This document shows positions 13,140 to 25,667 of a stretch of DNA of 64,000 nucleotides, in pieces. Origin of the DNA: Ligula intestinalis (lineage: Eukaryota > Platyhelminthes > Cestoda > Diphyllobothriidea > Diphyllobothriidae); the NCBI GenBank assembly GCA_036362985.1, contig JAYGXS010000004.1, forward strand, positions 23,323,507 through 23,387,506, given 5' to 3'. The position numbers were made by a program, and so were the translations under genes. Below the pieces are notes generated by a model. It searched no databases, was not told the DNA's origin, and saw only the letters and a list, made by a program, of their open reading frames with translations. The first letter of the stretch is position 1. Each line of letters starts with the position of its first letter.

Positions 13140-14270
13140 CAAATAAATAGGTGCACGTGTGTAGAGGAGGAAGGGATCAACGCGGGGACGAGGTTGACGG
13201 GGTTTATTCGATAACAGTCAAATTGTCGAGTGAAGACATGCTATCTCAGCAGTGAAATAAACGTTTTCGTCGGGCAAAATTTTAGCTTCTGACTCAGCCA
13301 AGTTTAAAGCGGCAAAACAACAAAACCACAACAGGGATAACTCGGTTGGCGTCCAGAGGACTGTTGATCTCCGCCTAGGGCACCGGGAATGCGCTGGCGC
13401 CTGGGTCGCAATTATGGCTTAGGCAGGGTCAGATTTATGCGAATGGCATTACTGGGTGCTAGTCTCGCCAATGCAATGGCGTCGGCGACACATTCTTGCC
13501 CGTGCGTGTATGCCCAGAAGCACACATGAATACGGCACACACACACACACAGCCGGTCGTTGCGTCTGTCGTTTGTTTATTCAGTCTTACATGCCCGGCG
13601 TGCGCGCTATGCGGACACTGCATCGACCTTCGTCATTTTCCCCTTCCGTGCACGGCTGCACCACCTGCCCGCGCCTCCTGATGTGCCGGGGGTGTGGGGA
13701 TGGGGCCCAGGCGCACGCTTGTCCTGGTCCCGCGAATTGTCGCCAAAGTCCGCGAATCAGTACTCATGCAGCACAGCAGCCGCTTTTTTCTGAATTCAGT
13801 CGCTATGTGGAAGGGGAGGGGGCGATAGGAGGGGCGAAGGAAGGGGTGGTGGTGGAAGGGGGTAAGAGGGAATATGGTGATGCGTAGAGGCAGGTGCATG
13901 CCTGCGGATCCTGTCTGCCCGTTGACCAGTGAAGGTAGTGAAAAGTCTAGAAAGGGCGTGCATTCTGTTGTCACCGTTGGCCATACTGGATACTCCGCTG
14001 GCGCCGTGTGCGGGTGTGACCACGGACAAACAGTTGCTTTGGGAATGTCGGGTGGGGATGGATACCCCAATACACCAAAGGCGGCCGGCTAAACCGATTT
14101 TGGCGTGACCTCTTCATTCCCGTCAAGCTGTGGGCCATATGACACGTGATCCTACGTGGCGAAAATAGTTGATGAGTCAAGAGAGCGGCTGCCTTTCGGC
14201 GGTCTGTTGAGAGCGATTTTAACTCCGGGTTCTGTTGGCTTCCTACGAAAAGCATACTGCTCAACATTTC
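13140..14270. other. GC-rich island
   Basis: Roughly 55-60% GC against about 38% around it, with many CpGs, a purine-rich stretch at 13,806-13,870 and an (AC)n run. Frames of up to 145 codons overlap here on both strands, which reflects lack of AT-rich stops rather than coding. It may be a promoter island for the exon at 13,050-13,110 or part of a high-GC repeat; the sequence alone does not decide. Confidence 0.5.
13537..13552 (+). repeat. (AC)n microsatellite
   Basis: About 16 bp of uninterrupted AC units. Confidence 0.8.
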
Positions 14271-15388
14271 CGGTCATGGAAATGTTATTTCAAACTAACC
14301 AGAATAACTGGCAGCTTGAAACTAAATAGACAGAGGGCATGTAGCTTGTTGCGTCAAATGATAAAACATTTCATGAGACCGACAAAAACATATGACCGGT
14401 TTACTAGCTGAGTGAAAGGAATCACGTATGAGAGTAAAGTAATTCCCTTTTTAAATCGATTTTCTATTTAGTGCCAACAAACCGACGCAAGTTTTAGATT
14501 AGCAACCGCGAAGGAGAGCGCAAAAATGGTAATAATTGAGCCCCAAATAATTGTTATATGAAAGGTACGTATTCCTTTCTGAAAAGATAATTTGCAACTG
14601 TACTGTTTAGATTTATGCAATAGATCAGCAGAACTGTGGAAATAATATTTCTTTTCAAATCAGGTTATAGCTAGACGGAAGGTTCTTTATTCTGGTGAGA
14701 CGCCTCTTTTTGCTCAGTCCGCACTTTTGTCGCCTAGCACAATAAGCCACGCATGCATTTCAGAAGGTAACTACTCTTTCGTGAAATGTAAACAGCCATT
14801 ACGTAAAAGTAGCTTTCACTCCGTTAAGATTGCAATTAAGTTTTCGAGAATGATAACGAATACTCTTTCGCTGCAGATGTTTTAATTACGCCTAAGCTTA
14901 GTTTACCATGCAATTATTCGCTGAACTTGAATTTATAAAAGAAGTGCAAGACAGACTGACGAGACAGAACCTTTGCATGCTAGTCATATAAAGTCGAAAA
15001 AAGCCGGGAGCTTAGTAGGTCAAAAGTCTGAAGAGAATTTTAGATTGGAAGTTATTACTTATGAGGGGTTATACTTGTGGTTATCGGAAACATCAGCCTC
15101 AACCTATAGGTAAAGTAAGACCACAGTAATTTACTCCACCCTGAAAAATGCAAATAGAATATTTAAAAAAACTACCTTAGACATAAATGGCATTCTAAAA
15201 GAACTTTAAGTAAAGGCAACAAAACGCCAGACAGATTACGTATGAAAGTGGCGCATATTCGACTAAGCAAGCGGAACATCAAAGCCCAGAACAGACCCGA
15301 CAAAATTAGGATAGAACTAGACACTTTTCATTTAAGGCCACTTTTTCAGACTTGAATAAGTCCTCTCATCCGTTTGTGAAGAATTCGA

Positions 15389-15512
15389 AGGCCTCAATGG
15401 GATTCGAACGCTCCAACAAATTAAACTAGGGAGACTCACCCGTCGCTGCCAGTTTATTCTGACTTGGTGAAAATTATACACTCAGCCTACTAAAACGTAT
15501 GGGAAACAAAAA
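15389..15512 (-). repeat. tRNA-like half element (single arm)
   Basis: Read on the minus strand, a B-box-like GCGTTCGAATCCC precedes GAGGCC at the end. The attached segment TCAGCCTACTAAAACGTATGGGAAAC matches the arm of the tRNA-ended inverted elements at 31,859 and 39,502. No clear opposite arm was found, so this looks like a solitary or broken copy. Confidence 0.4.
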
Positions 15513-16577
15513 TTCTGACATATTAATTTGGATGGTCAAGTAGGGTTCCCTTAACGATCAATCAACGACATGAGTACCAAGCAAAAAGGGAATTCAAATA
15601 ACGGTTATTATAGGTCCTAATCACACCGAGAACACCAAAGTTTTCGCAACCGGCTCTAACGCATTTATCAAAAGTATCTTGTTACGATGGCGTCAGTCAA
15701 AGCCCTATCGTTAGGTGGTAGGACGAACAGTAAAGCATAATAACTATTATAATCTGTACGAAGCAACTACGTCAGAAAAATGGCTTAAAGCCTGAAATTG
15801 CTAATGTTTTATAAACAGAGAATAAACTGTTTCAGGATAAGGTCGTTCACTGAGAGCTTGCACCAGAGCGTAGATGGGGCGACAAATACTGAGGAGTGAC
15901 GATACCACTGCGTCGGGGTGCTAAAAGGCAGGGAAGACCCTCCAATTACTTTTACAAACATGCTGCTGTCTCCGTCCGTTTTGCTGAAAAAAGTTTACCC
16001 GGCCCAGCAAGATAGTTACATAAGGAATCATTAAACGTGTTTTCGGCATACAAGATGAATAAACATGCGCAAAGTTTTCACATCCACATGCATCTGAATG
16101 GAAATCCACAAGAAAAACTCTAACGTCAATAATTTTATAAATTCTTGTTTCTAAAATCGGTCAATAGAAGTAAATTTTCGTTCATAGCCTCGACATATAT
16201 TCAAATGTTAAAAAAATTCACGGAAAACAAATTTCTTATTCCCTTAAATGTATTTTACGTATTACACCCAAACTCGCAATAGCTGCAGCACAATTAAAGC
16301 ATCCGCTTTGAAAATCGAAAGTTGCTCAAAAGGACCTCGTTTTCGGTCACAGTTAATTCAAGGTTGTAAATTAAAAGATATCTGTTAATTTTGCAAACAT
16401 TTTCAATGAGAATTTTAGAAGATAAATTGGGGAGCATACGTTTGCTTTCGATAAATGGCGTTCAGGCTTGCACATTTTCATTGTAATTAACTTAATAAAA
16501 TATGCGTGTTGGCAGAAGAAGATAGCGCGGTTGTCAGGGCTGGTCAAAGGGGGATTGGCGTCAACGATCCGATCACA

Positions 16578-17131
16578 TCAGCAAACTGGTAGCTGAGGAA
16601 GGTGATAAGCTATGAATCTTTGAACTAATGACTTTCGGCGCCGTTTCAAAGTTCTTTTGAGCGCAGAAGACCGGTGTGCATAGATTGATGGCAGCCGTTT
16701 CTGTTGTAGCCAACATACGCTGTCCAGCGTATTTTGAATAGCTCAAGAGCGCCTTGTATATCAGTCGGAAAGCTTCTCTGGCATTTGCGCGATGGTCTGA
16801 GTCTACCATGTGCGCTAAAATTGGCTTGTTCTTGCTCTTTATTTGGTCCTTCCCTTATCATGCGGGGAGATGTTCTCGTACTTCTAGCATGCTTAGGGAA
16901 GGACGAAATAAAGAGCATTAACAAGCACATCCTAGCGCACACGCAACACCCCGAGCATCACGCGGCTGTCAAGGAAGCTTCCCGACTGATCTGCAAGGTA
17001 CCTTCGAGCTATTTAAAGTTCCCTGGACAGTGTCTGTTGGCTACAGCTACGGCGCCGAAGTTGCTATGGCTAAAAGTCACTAATTCAATGGTCCGTAGCT
17101 TATCACCTTCCTCGGCTGTCATGGCTGAAGA
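16578..17131. mobile_element. Head-to-head pair of PLE GIY-YIG ends (palindrome)
   Basis: Arms 16,578-16,863 (minus coding sense) and 16,888-17,131 (plus) are inverted copies with moderate divergence, separated by about 24 bp. Both encode degraded C-termini of the same protein as the fragment at 17,831: minus arm NAREAFRLIYKALLSYSK and RMLATTETAAI; plus arm VKEASRLICKVPSSYLK and CLLATATA. Frames are short and shifted, so neither is functional. Confidence 0.7.
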
Positions 17132-17825
17132 GAGTTTTCCGAAAGAGAAAGAGAAATGTTGAATTATATGGTCACAAAAACACCAAGATTCCCATTGGGA
17201 CAGCCGTCATCATCATTATCAGTTATTTATTGAAACCTAATGAACAACGGTTTTTTCTTCTTCGGTTGGCATAAATTTTGTTTAGTGAAATATAAAAAGA
17301 CAAAATGCAATGCACTTTTGATGCCATAGAATGCGCCAACCTCTTTCTCGTTCCCGCAAAACCCGGTGAACACATGCAAAGATCTTCACCGAAAATAAGA
17401 AGCCCCGCAAGACTCAACTGCCTGACTGATAGCAATTATTATGTCAGAATGTTTTTGCCTTTCGGAATGAAAAAAACCAAGCTTTGGCGAGAAAGAATGC
17501 TCTCGATATAAGAATAAATGAAAGCCTAGACTTATCTATTCAATTTCTTTTCAAATACTGACACCTCTATGGTAACAGTGCTGTCAATCACGGAAAGGTT
17601 TCGCAGCAAATGTAGGAGCATATCCAAGCTGCGGCTAAAGCCTTTGCAGTGTAATTAACGCATATGTACACTAAAACTTAAACTTGCAAAAACATTTGGT
17701 GATGGCTAAGGGTCTCTCGTGCTGAAGCATTCGGACTTGGACATAGTGACTCAAATGAGAACTATTAAGAATACTAAAATAAGATAAACTTTGAGTACAA
17801 AGAATATTCTGCGAAAATTCTCATT

Positions 17826-18608
17826 TTGCGATTGAAAAGTCGTATTGGCAAGCAATTGTGTTCGGACATTCATCATCAGGCCGAGGTCACGAGTGCCTTC
17901 CTGGCGGCAGACATACGCGTACTCTTCACTAACTTCCTCTTCTACGAATGGGAGGTAAAGACAGCCCACCGGCTCAGGACACATTTATGTTCATCTCTTC
18001 TTTCACCTGTTCCTGTGGAGCGAGATAGATTGGCCAAAACAACGCAGCGTCTGGTGAGGAGAATACGCGAGCCCACACAAATGTGGTTCAAAAGAGGAGA
18101 GAATAAACCAATCTCAAGCTCAATCCTCGCCCACCTTATTGATACAATCCTCCAAATGGACGGGAGAGAAGCCTTTCGGGTCATATACCACACGCCGACA
18201 AGCTACTCCAAAGGTCTGCGCAAACGGGTGTTAGCCACAACAGAGGCAATGGCAATCCGGTTAGCAAAACCTACCCTACGCTGTCAAAAGGTCCAGCTAC
18301 AAGCAACCTGCCTCCCTTGGCCGACTGCACGCGGAACTCCCAAGCCTTCTGAAGCCACGTCGTCCGAAAACACAGAAAACGAAGCCACAGAGAACAGTCA
18401 AGCACCAGGAACGCAGTTGACATACAGACCTCAGCTCGCTGACCATGAGAACATCCCCCTGTCTTCTCTGCGCATCGCAACCAACGTCCTATCTGCACTG
18501 GCGTCTGCATTCAGGAGATTAGAGAAAACCCAGATGCTTAATTACACTCACTCACTCACCCACCCACTGAACCTATTCTTCCCCTCTGCCTCCCCCCCTC
18601 CAACGTGA
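17826..18608 (+). pseudogene. PLE protein C-terminal remnant (260-codon open frame)
   Basis: The longest open frame in the window. Its first ATG-like codon lies inside the element terminus, so the start is not a real one. Residues about 70-170 carry the conserved tail (SSSILAHL, EAFRVIYHTP, KRVLATTEA) shared with remnants at 16.6-17.1, 30.3 and 33.8 kb; the remaining 90 residues are Ser/Thr/Pro-rich, as expected from reading through the C-rich 3' region. The RT domain and the GIY and YIG motifs are absent. A dead remnant, not a host gene. Confidence 0.65.
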
Positions 18609-18716
18609 TGATCATATAAACGCTACAATTAACTGACCATTTCCATTCCCCATGTCATGTATCGGCCTGATGATGAATGACCGAAAAAAACTCTTTGCCA
18701 ATACGAATTTTCAATA
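17831..18716 (+). mobile_element. Penelope-like element 3' fragment with inverted termini
   Basis: Inverted ends of about 54 bp at 17,831-17,883 and 18,663-18,716 share GGCCTGATGATGAATG, then CCGAA and TTGCCAATACGA. Inside, the frame 17,826-18,608 codes for the C-terminal part of a PLE protein: PVERDRLAKTTQ, MWFKRGENKPISSSILAHL, GREAFRVIYHTP, LATTEAMAIRLAKP. PLEs encode a reverse transcriptase plus GIY-YIG nuclease; only the tail of the nuclease region is left here. A C/T-rich stretch follows the coding part, as in the related elements at 1.3 and 26.5 kb. Confidence 0.7.
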
Positions 18717-20180
18717 CTTAGAATATATTATAACATTTCAATTATAAGATATATAACGAGTGTTATTAACACCTCCTTAAAAATAAAAATACTCTTTCTT
18801 AACTCGCTGCTTATGTACAGGAACCAGGCATACACGAACCATTGGAAAAAATATAACTCATGAAAGTATCTCAGAGAGAATATTACATTGAGACGTAAAG
18901 CGATTGACTATACTTGATCCCATCAGTTATGAAAGTTTATGAATGTTAAGACATGCATGTTAATTCGTGGCCGGGGTCATGCCCATCAGTAGAATGGCAG
19001 ATAGTTCGGCACTATTGAGCCGGCTGAATTGAAAATGGTCTGGCACCCGTCAGTCAAATATTTCAGTCTACGTCCTCGGCAGCTACTTTGCTCCATTGAA
19101 TAAGACCATTTTAGCCGTCCGTCATGTGTGAGATCAATGACAGGTTCCATACATACTGACGAAATTGGTTTATCTGCTCGGAGTATTTCTACACAGTTGG
19201 GCAAGTAAAATGTGAAAATTCTTCTCACTTTTGGCAGAAAATTTTGAACGGTTAACTGCTCTCTTCGCTGTGAATCATATATGAATTCATTGGTGTGTAT
19301 TATACCATGAACAGTGGATCGCCTATTCCTATATAAAGTTCGGGCAACAGAACTTATGCGGAACATAGAGTAGAATTCCGATTCCTATTCAAAACCGTTG
19401 AGGAAAAGTATCTTTAAAAACTGGAGAAATTCTCGTTGAAACGTGCATACCTGCACCCAAATTTAGTCAGGCCGCGTGAGGCAGACATTCCCAGTCATCA
19501 ATTAAGGTGCAGATGGCAGACTGCAAGCGTCGGTATGCCTTGAAGTTCGACTCAAAGTGGGACATTAGTATTTGGTGGGCTTAAGTTAACCAGTTTTAGA
19601 TGAAAGTGGTTCTCCACCTGGTTTTGCGCAGTAAGTGCATAGGACCAACGAGAAAATGTCTACTTTAAGTGTCGGATCATATAACCTCCATTGTATCTGC
19701 CTTTTTTAGTCCATACCACAAGGGATTTTGGTTCATATACGTATGCTTTGGTCCACTGAAGAACCTCTTGAGGCTCCCTCAGTTACTGCAGGATTCGGCT
19801 GCTTTTTCGGCTGTGAAACTTTGATGGAAATTACTGGTGAGGTTAAAGGGGAAGAGCATCTGTTTTATCATCAAAAGCAAGGAAGAAGAAGAAAAGTGTT
19901 TAAGCATCGAAAAAATTTATTTATTTTTCTGTTTATTTAAATTGTGATGGTTGACAGAGCATGCGTTACGAATGCAAAACTAGTTATAATTCCTCATTAC
20001 ATTCGTCACCCCAAACGTAAGCACATATTGTTAGACAGCGAATTTGCAGTAACTCTGCCGGATAAGCTATGGTTATACCTTAACGCTTTACAGGTTGATG
20101 AAAATAATGAAACATTGTGCACCTAAACAACGAAGACCTGGATGCAAAAATAGAAGCTACTGGAACACTTGGCAACCGTT
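18717..20180. other. Intergenic, no supported feature
   Basis: AT-rich DNA. The 126-codon minus frame at 18,986-19,366 has no recognisable domain. Confidence 0.45.
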
Positions 20181-20748
20181 GTTTATGTAGTGCACCACAT
20201 ATACCCTTTGTCCCAGTATTTGTTCCTATAAGAACGGTGGTTATAGGGTTTTATGGACAGAGAATTAGAGAAGGCAGTAAAATATACCTTACTAACTGCT
20301 ATTTGTATTTTAATTTTATTGTATTTCGAAATGTTGTTGATTTATATCTGTAGATTTTTCTTATCTGTATTATCGTTTAACATATTGCGCAAAAACCTGA
20401 TTATAAAATTTACGTTTCTTGAAATTCCCGGAAAATAGAAATGGTGCTTAGAATATAGCCTACTTTAACTTACCTGAGATCCTACTGACCATTCTGGAGT
20501 TGGACGACTATAGATTGGGGTGCCAAGTGCCGCGCACGCCTGCAATTTACATGCAGAACAACTTACTCCCTGTCACCGGGGGAAACAAATTAGACTAAAT
20601 TTTTAACTTACCACTTACTCCTAAAAATTTCCTCACTTGCCTTTCCTATTTCTTCACTCCCCACTCCCCACCCCCCAAAACTCTATAACCACCGTTTACG
20701 TAAGACAAAGTTCTGGGACTAGGGGTATGTAAACTGCACTACACAAAC
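20181..20748. repeat. Inverted repeat pair, foldback-like
   Basis: Arms 20,181-20,256 (plus) and 20,674-20,748 (minus) align over about 75 bp, sharing GTAGTGCA, AACGGTGGTTATAG and GTTT. The loop is about 415 bp with a C-rich tract next to the right arm. No coding capacity seen. Confidence 0.6.
20474..20539 (-). CDS. Possible 66-nt internal exon
   Basis: On the minus strand an acceptor TGTAAATTGCAG|GCG and a donor CTCAG|GTAAGTT enclose exactly 22 open codons (ACAALGTPIYSRPTPEWSVG...). Only this frame is open. It sits in the loop of the inverted repeat at 20,181-20,748. No neighbour exon or family was recognised, so chance remains likely. Confidence 0.15.
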
Positions 20749-20756
20749 TACATTTG

Positions 20757-23700
20757 CTGAATATTTGTCTCCGTAACAAGCGCAAGATTGGTTAGACAAA
20801 AGTCCTTCATGTCTAAACGGATAGTATTAAACAGATCTGCAGCTAGGGGACCGAAAAGTATGTAATATCTTATTATGACAACAAGTGGTACCTGTGCTGT
20901 CCGTATGGTAAATCATTACAAACTGCATACTACGGAAGTCCATGGGCAGCCTGTGAGTGTCATATGGACTTTTTGCAGAGGCTGACAAAATTCAGCTCAA
21001 ATATTCATATCAATTGTCGGATCGAGCCTGAAAAGGTTTGAAGTAATTTCATTCGAACTTAAATCAAGTAGAGCCAGACGCTTGCGTATTTTAGATCTGG
21101 GAAGACCGTAATGAATAAATTATAGTTAATTAAGATCGTACTGTGAAAAAACTGCATGGCAAATTGATAAGCTGCTCTGTCTTTTCTTCCAGTGTTGTCC
21201 AACTGCATCAGTTTTTTTCACGCATATCAATAAGATATTTCCAAGTGACGTTTAATCAGAAAAGCCATGTATGCCTCATTATTTTCTAGAGCCTCCCAGA
21301 ACTTAAGTAAAAAGATCCAACATTGCAAATAGTTATATTGGTGGGTGAAAAATGTTTCATGTTCATATTTGAAGAACTGTTTTAAAGATAGGCCTGCAGT
21401 TATACTTCTGCTACTTTGGGCCGGTATGCTCTCAGTGTGAGCCCGTTTTCCTGTGCGAGATTTTAATATAAAAAAAAATTGTTATTCACGTGAGGCTGCC
21501 TTCCTAGTGATTAATATATACATTTATTGGAATATTGCCATCCCAACCGACATATGCTATTAACAATAAATTCCTTTGGGAAAGAATAACGTTTATTGCG
21601 CGAATTTTTGCGCCTGGTTACCCAGCTCATCGTCAGACAAATAAAATTTTTATGGGAAATGGTGACTAACAAAAGTTTCTGCGGTTTGTCAGAGTATATG
21701 ACGATAATCATCACCCGCATGTAAGTATACGGTCAAGGGGGAAATAGTTTTCACCAACATTTAAAAATGCCATCGGCGGTGGCTGTTTTTGCTTCCATCT
21801 TATTGTGGAGGATTTTTAGTTGACATCCAAATCGATATGCCTGTTGATGCGTGCGTCGTCTGAGTGCATTGCCTTCAGGAATTCGCAACCCATCTTAGGT
21901 CATTTACGTATCGTACTCTCACAGTTCGTTGAAAAAAACACAACCTCCGTAGCCGTGCTTTGGTTGTCTTGGCTTTTTGGTCGGTACTACCACTCAAAAA
22001 ACACTGTCAATATATAAAAAATTGCACCAGGTTCCTTGGATAGCTTTCAAAAAATATGACATCTCAATGAAACTGAACTTATGTGTTCTTGTTCCTCCTT
22101 ATTTATTTGCAAAAACTTAGATTTGCAAACGAACATGTGGAATAGTTCTTGTTGACTTCATTAAACTTTCTAAACACAGCATAGTGAACAATGAAACTCC
22201 AATATAAACTTAAAATAATGGTGCAATTGCCTTTTAGCCAAAATCCACATACTTATGCATTATAACTATCATATGCTTGATTTAAACACATGATATTTTC
22301 ATGTAATAAACGTTGAAAGCTTCTTAAGCGACTTGCATTGTTTTTGACTCACTAAAACTATTTTCTGAAGATATTAATACATTCCATTGCGGCGAAGATT
22401 AAAGTTATTCTTTTGACCAAGTTTATTTTTTATTATCAAAACAATCGTTTTTCTTATAAACCTAATTAACGTTTATCAGTTGCTAATGGACTCAGCTAAA
22501 ACGTTAGCCGTTGCACGAAGGTAAAAGGTATACTATCGGATTAAGAGAGATAAATTTGACTGAAGCGGCGTATATAAATAAAGTATAATGATTTAGGCGC
22601 TAAATTTACCCACTTAGTTTCAACCTCTACAACTGATTTGTAAAAGACAAATGAAAATGTTGCCCACAAAACATCAATTGATTCTTTGTCTATACGACGA
22701 TTAAAATGTTTATTTTGTAAGATTTTCATGTGTGTAGTTAGAGCACTGCTCGAACATAAGTAAAGCGCTGCTAATAAACTAATCACTTAAAAAAAGATCC
22801 GAGGCCTCTTCATCGAGCAAATCAGAAAGGAAATAAGCAAGATCTCAATGGGTCGTGGGAAGCAATTAGAGCCAAGTTTGACGAATATCACCTACGTTCG
22901 TAGGGACAGTTCAAATTTACTCAAAATATACTCAAAATGTTTTAACCGATATATTGTGAAAATTTGTTCCTCACATTCTCACTACATCCACTGATTATCT
23001 ACTTGCAGAGTCATAATTTGTTTGAACAGTATCAATCCTTGTGCATAAAATTACTACAAGATATTTGTACATGTACAGTGGTCTTGCAGTTGGAAATCCA
23101 AATAGTTGCCAACTGCGGAAATGCAAACATTTATATTAAAGCTACAAATATTATTTACATTGGTCATCTATGCCGCATGATTTGACGGTTTTCAACGATT
23201 ACAGTACAGGAAGGAACGTCTATTTTGTGGCTATAGTGTAAAGGATTCTACGTAACTTCGTTGACGTGTACACCAGAAAAAATAAGCGTTTTCATAGTGC
23301 TGGCTTCCGGAAGTATGGACAGCGTCTGTTTAAAAGTACATACAGGAGCAATTATAGAACACGTACCAGAAAAAATACTCAGTATCTGTTGGCAAAGATG
23401 ACTTCCTCAAGAAAGTACGTTTTTTGTATTTCATAGTTTGTTCTCGAAAAATAAAAACTTTTTTGGTGAACATTAAGAGTTTAAAATAATACATCTTTGG
23501 GAAGCTTTTAATTATTAGCTGATTTTCTGATGCTCTTCATTTTGCAGATGACGTTTCTGTGTCATGTGCATAACCTGGACTTTAATCAATGATGAGGCTA
23601 ACCGTCCAAATCGAAGGTATGCTTAGACAAGGCTTTCAAGTGACAATCTTGTGTCATACGCAAACGTACTTTCTTTGTACTTTTACATTGTTTTCCTTAT

Positions 23701-25667
23701 ATTTAGTTAATCGTGCGGCCTTGTCAGTTATTTTTTAATTTAGTGCAGAATGATTGCATTCATGTGCGAATAGTCCTCAACTGACCGGTATGGTAGACAC
23801 TCCGTCCGTAAATCATGTCTTGACTGAATATGAACAGCATAAGGAACAGTCTACCATGTGTGCGGGAGCTAACTTGGCCTGGCCTCGGTCAAAAGTACTG
23901 TCGAGGTGAAACACGTGCCCGCCTATCGTCGCTATTACCATGCTTTCGGGAACAAAATTGCACATGGTATATGCAGACTGGTGCAGCATGTGGAAAACGT
24001 GGCGAAAACTAAATTGGCAAGTGCCTCTACTTTTCATGAATGCCACCTACTAGATAAACACGCACAAATGTACTCCTGCTGTAAGTACTAGCATACGAGT
24101 AGATGGAAATAGCCAAATCTGTCAAGAAGTGTACAGTGTCTTTTAAAATCGACACCTAGACCATTGATTCCGAAACTGTTCCCCGTTGTCATGAAAAATC
24201 AATAAGACTTGAGGAGAAATCGCCGTGGTTGATTGTCGCGACATGAGTCTGTGTTTGGGTGTGCTCCCCCACCCCAAATGTGAAGCATTTGTAATGGGCG
24301 TGCCTGCCCACTAACGCCACTATGCGGGCCCAGCGCTTTTACAGCATGGCCCTTTGTAGGCACTACCGTAAAAAAACAAATTTTACGCTATATTTATGTC
24401 GTCAGATTGAGAGCATTATGCCAAGGCGCTATTAACTGGCTATTCTCGTCTACTTATCACGTTCTATCAGTGCTGCTGCGTAGTCGATATGCGGCTCGAT
24501 GTATTTTGTTTAATCAGATAAAACATTTCACCAGTTAATTAACTGTACATTCTCTCAGATATATAAGTCTACTACTTCCCGACATAATCAAATATTTACA
24601 AAAAAAATCATTTACGAACGTTCATACAAAGAGTCTAAAGACGCACACTGTTAAAATCTAATTATTCATGCCCACTTTACGTAAAACTAATCTGAGAGAG
24701 AATAGAGAAATGCGTCCCATTTTGAAAGTAAATGTACAACTTTTTTTAGCAAAAATGGGTGCATTCACTGAGACCAAGAGTAAGATCTATGTTATGGAAA
24801 AAGGTCTGATTTGTTTATAAACTAAGACAACTGTCACGTTGGTTGAAGCATTTGATATAACTCACAGTCTGTTATAGGAAAACATCTTTCTTGAAAGATA
24901 ATTATTTTGAACAAATAAAGGTCCACTTTCTCATATTCACTTCATGACGCCATTCTTTCGTCAGTGGCCGATTTTCACAAGTTTTTATACGTTATGTGCC
25001 TTTCCGGGGGCAAAGAAATTTAAATAGAAATGCACCGAATAGCTATTTTTCCCTAAAATCACGCACAAAGTTCATGCATATTTATGGAAGGAATGTAATT
25101 GTTGAATGGCTGTTTTTTAACATTTGAGGCAAATATAAATACGATCGACCAGTTATTTACATGAGAACTCAGATACCATGGATATGTACTCTTAAGCTCC
25201 ACTTAAAATATCGAAATCATTAAAAGTATGCAGTTTTCGGAATTCAGTTTACCAAGCAAACGTTATGTCAATATTTAGCCTAGAGATTATGGATCAAATT
25301 GCTGTGAAATGTAAAACCCAGTGCAAATGCTGTTTACCGGTTTGTATAACTTTACCTTCATGTGTAGAATGGATGCTTAAAAGTTACTGATAGGCAGAAC
25401 ATGTAGCATAACAATTGGCAAAAATTTCTCATGTCTAAATCAGTGGCAATTTTGTATCTGATTGTTGCAGACAGACGAAAACTGATAAAACCTGCACACA
25501 AATTGCATTTTGCAATTACGTGGCAGTTTTGAAGGGAAACAATCCTATAAAATGATCATTCGAGGCAAAACTTTAACTTTACATGAGACGCGTGTTAAAG
25601 CACACAGAAATACTACTCGAACAGATCATGGCAAAGTGATTCCGAAGACTGAATGGTATCAGGAGCA
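20757..25667. other. Intergenic, no supported feature
   Basis: AT-rich DNA. A small GC-rich patch at 24,230-24,370 might be an old repeat. Frames at 23,813-24,091 open on both strands but show no family. Confidence 0.45.

Noticed and set aside
13456..14267. Overlapping frames of up to 145 codons on both strands
   Set aside because: They arise from GC-rich sequence with few stops; all frames look open and none has a domain.
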